From: Novosphingobium sp.
GTDB lineage: Bacteria; Pseudomonadota; Alphaproteobacteria; Sphingomonadales; Sphingomonadaceae
Assembly (NCBI RefSeq): GCF_027489515.1
Contig: NZ_JAIXZS010000052.1
Coordinates: 50,679-114,678 of the forward strand
Direction of reading: 5' to 3'
Length of the DNA: 64,000 bases
The first letter of the stretch is position 1. Each line of letters opens with the position of its first letter. The translations under genes and the position numbers were made by a program. Of the stretch, positions 63,686-64,000 are shown one piece after another. The notes below the pieces were generated by a model. The model made no database searches. It was not told the origin of the DNA and saw only the letters and a list, made by a program, of their open reading frames with translations.

Positions 63686-64000
63686 CTACTTAGGCGCGAG
63701 GACCATGAGCATCTGGCGGCCTTCCATGCGGGGGAAGGCTTCGACCTTGGCGATCTCGGCGACGTCATCCTGCACCTTGCGCAGGAGGTTCATGCCGAGC
63801 TGCTGGTGGGAAAGCTCGCGGCCGCGGAAGCGGAGCGTGATCTTGACCTTGTCACCCTCTTCGATGAACCGCGTGACGTTACGCATCTTGGTGTCGTAAT
63901 CGTGGTCATCGATGTTCGGACGCATCTTGATCTCCTTGATCTCCTGCGTCTTCTGGCTCTTGCGGGCGAGGTTGGCCTTCTTCTGCGCTTCGTAGCGGAA
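63686..64000 (-). CDS. infC: Translation initiation factor IF-3, C-terminal part (5' end outside window)
   Basis: The last 104 codons of infC read leftward to TAG at 63686-63688. They contain [52 protein letters not shown], the IF3 C-terminal domain that binds the 30S subunit, and end [18 protein letters not shown], a universal IF3 ending. The frame is open to base 64000 and must continue beyond the window. IF3 keeps the ribosomal subunits apart and checks start-codon choice. Confidence 0.97.
   Translation of the reverse strand, partial: FRYEAQKKANLARKSQKTQEIKEIKMRPNIDDHDYDTKMRNVTRFIEEGDKVKITLRFRGRELSHQQLGMNLLRKVQDDVAEIAKVEAFPRMEGRQMLMVLAPK

Noticed and set aside
61925..63815. infC direct repeats as att sites of a mobile island
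   Set aside because: The interval holds only one RTX-like gene and no integrase, and the repeat has diverged; an old segmental duplication explains it as well, so I did not call a mobile element.

Overview
The window is a high-GC stretch of an alphaproteobacterial chromosome, most likely from a sphingomonad (Novosphingobium/Sphingomonas-like). The clues are two TonB-dependent outer-membrane receptors, one coupled to a secreted phosphatase/sulfatase-like enzyme, a CIRCE-controlled groES-groEL, an Usg-type protein, a DUF4197 protein, an FnrL-type regulator beside a ccoNOQP-GHIS cluster, and cysD-cysNC-cysQ. I found no rRNA, tRNA, CRISPR array, insertion sequence or integrase. Most large opposite-strand open frames are GC-driven shadows of the genes listed.

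Layout. 1-8.8 kb: 5' part of a D-aminoacylase-type amidohydrolase, a PhaZ-like PHA depolymerase, a GGDEF-EAL-PilZ protein, a DUF4197 protein, an MDR oxidoreductase and an exported M20 peptidase. 8.9-15.9 kb: TonB receptor plus phosphatase/sulfatase-like enzyme, an exported small protein, a Tat-type FAD oxidoreductase, a glutathione transferase and Usg. 16-18.2 kb: CIRCE-groES-groEL with a terminator. 18.3-23.8 kb: second TonB receptor, lepA and a membrane protein. 23.9-37 kb: amino-acid and small-molecule catabolism: an SDR, the 5-oxoprolinase operon pxpA-pxpB-pxpC-MFS, hppD with a VOC protein, kynB-kynU, a second SDR, a DUF1330 protein, an MHS-type transporter, a CmcJ/NvfI-like oxidoreductase and a LuxR-type regulator. 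37-40.7 kb: sulfate activation (cysD, cysNC, cysQ). 40.8-54 kb: flavin reductase, fnrL, an RTX-like protein, ompW, then the tightly overlapping microaerobic cluster ccoN-O-Q-P-G-H-I-S, an unnamed Cys-rich exported protein and hemN. 54.2-60.3 kb: eda, a divergent PEP-carboxylase-like gene, a K+ channel/RCK protein and a DASS permease. 60.4-64 kb: two more RTX-like paralogues and the 3' part of infC.

How it fits together. The low-oxygen block is the most coherent: FnrL has a candidate FNR box upstream of itself, another lies upstream of ccoN, and cbb3 oxidase structure, copper supply, assembly and oxygen-independent heme synthesis follow in one chain of overlapping genes. Two things there look new. 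One is a compact two-hairpin candidate small RNA between the FNR box and fnrL. The other is an 83-residue exported Cys/His-rich protein coupled to both ccoS and hemN. At the right end, a degraded copy of the infC 3' end lies between two RTX-like genes, the scar of a segmental duplication or a 3'-end insertion. The PEP-carboxylase-like gene has lost conserved active-site motifs and may do something else.

All calls come from reading the sequence and recalled family knowledge. No database search was run.
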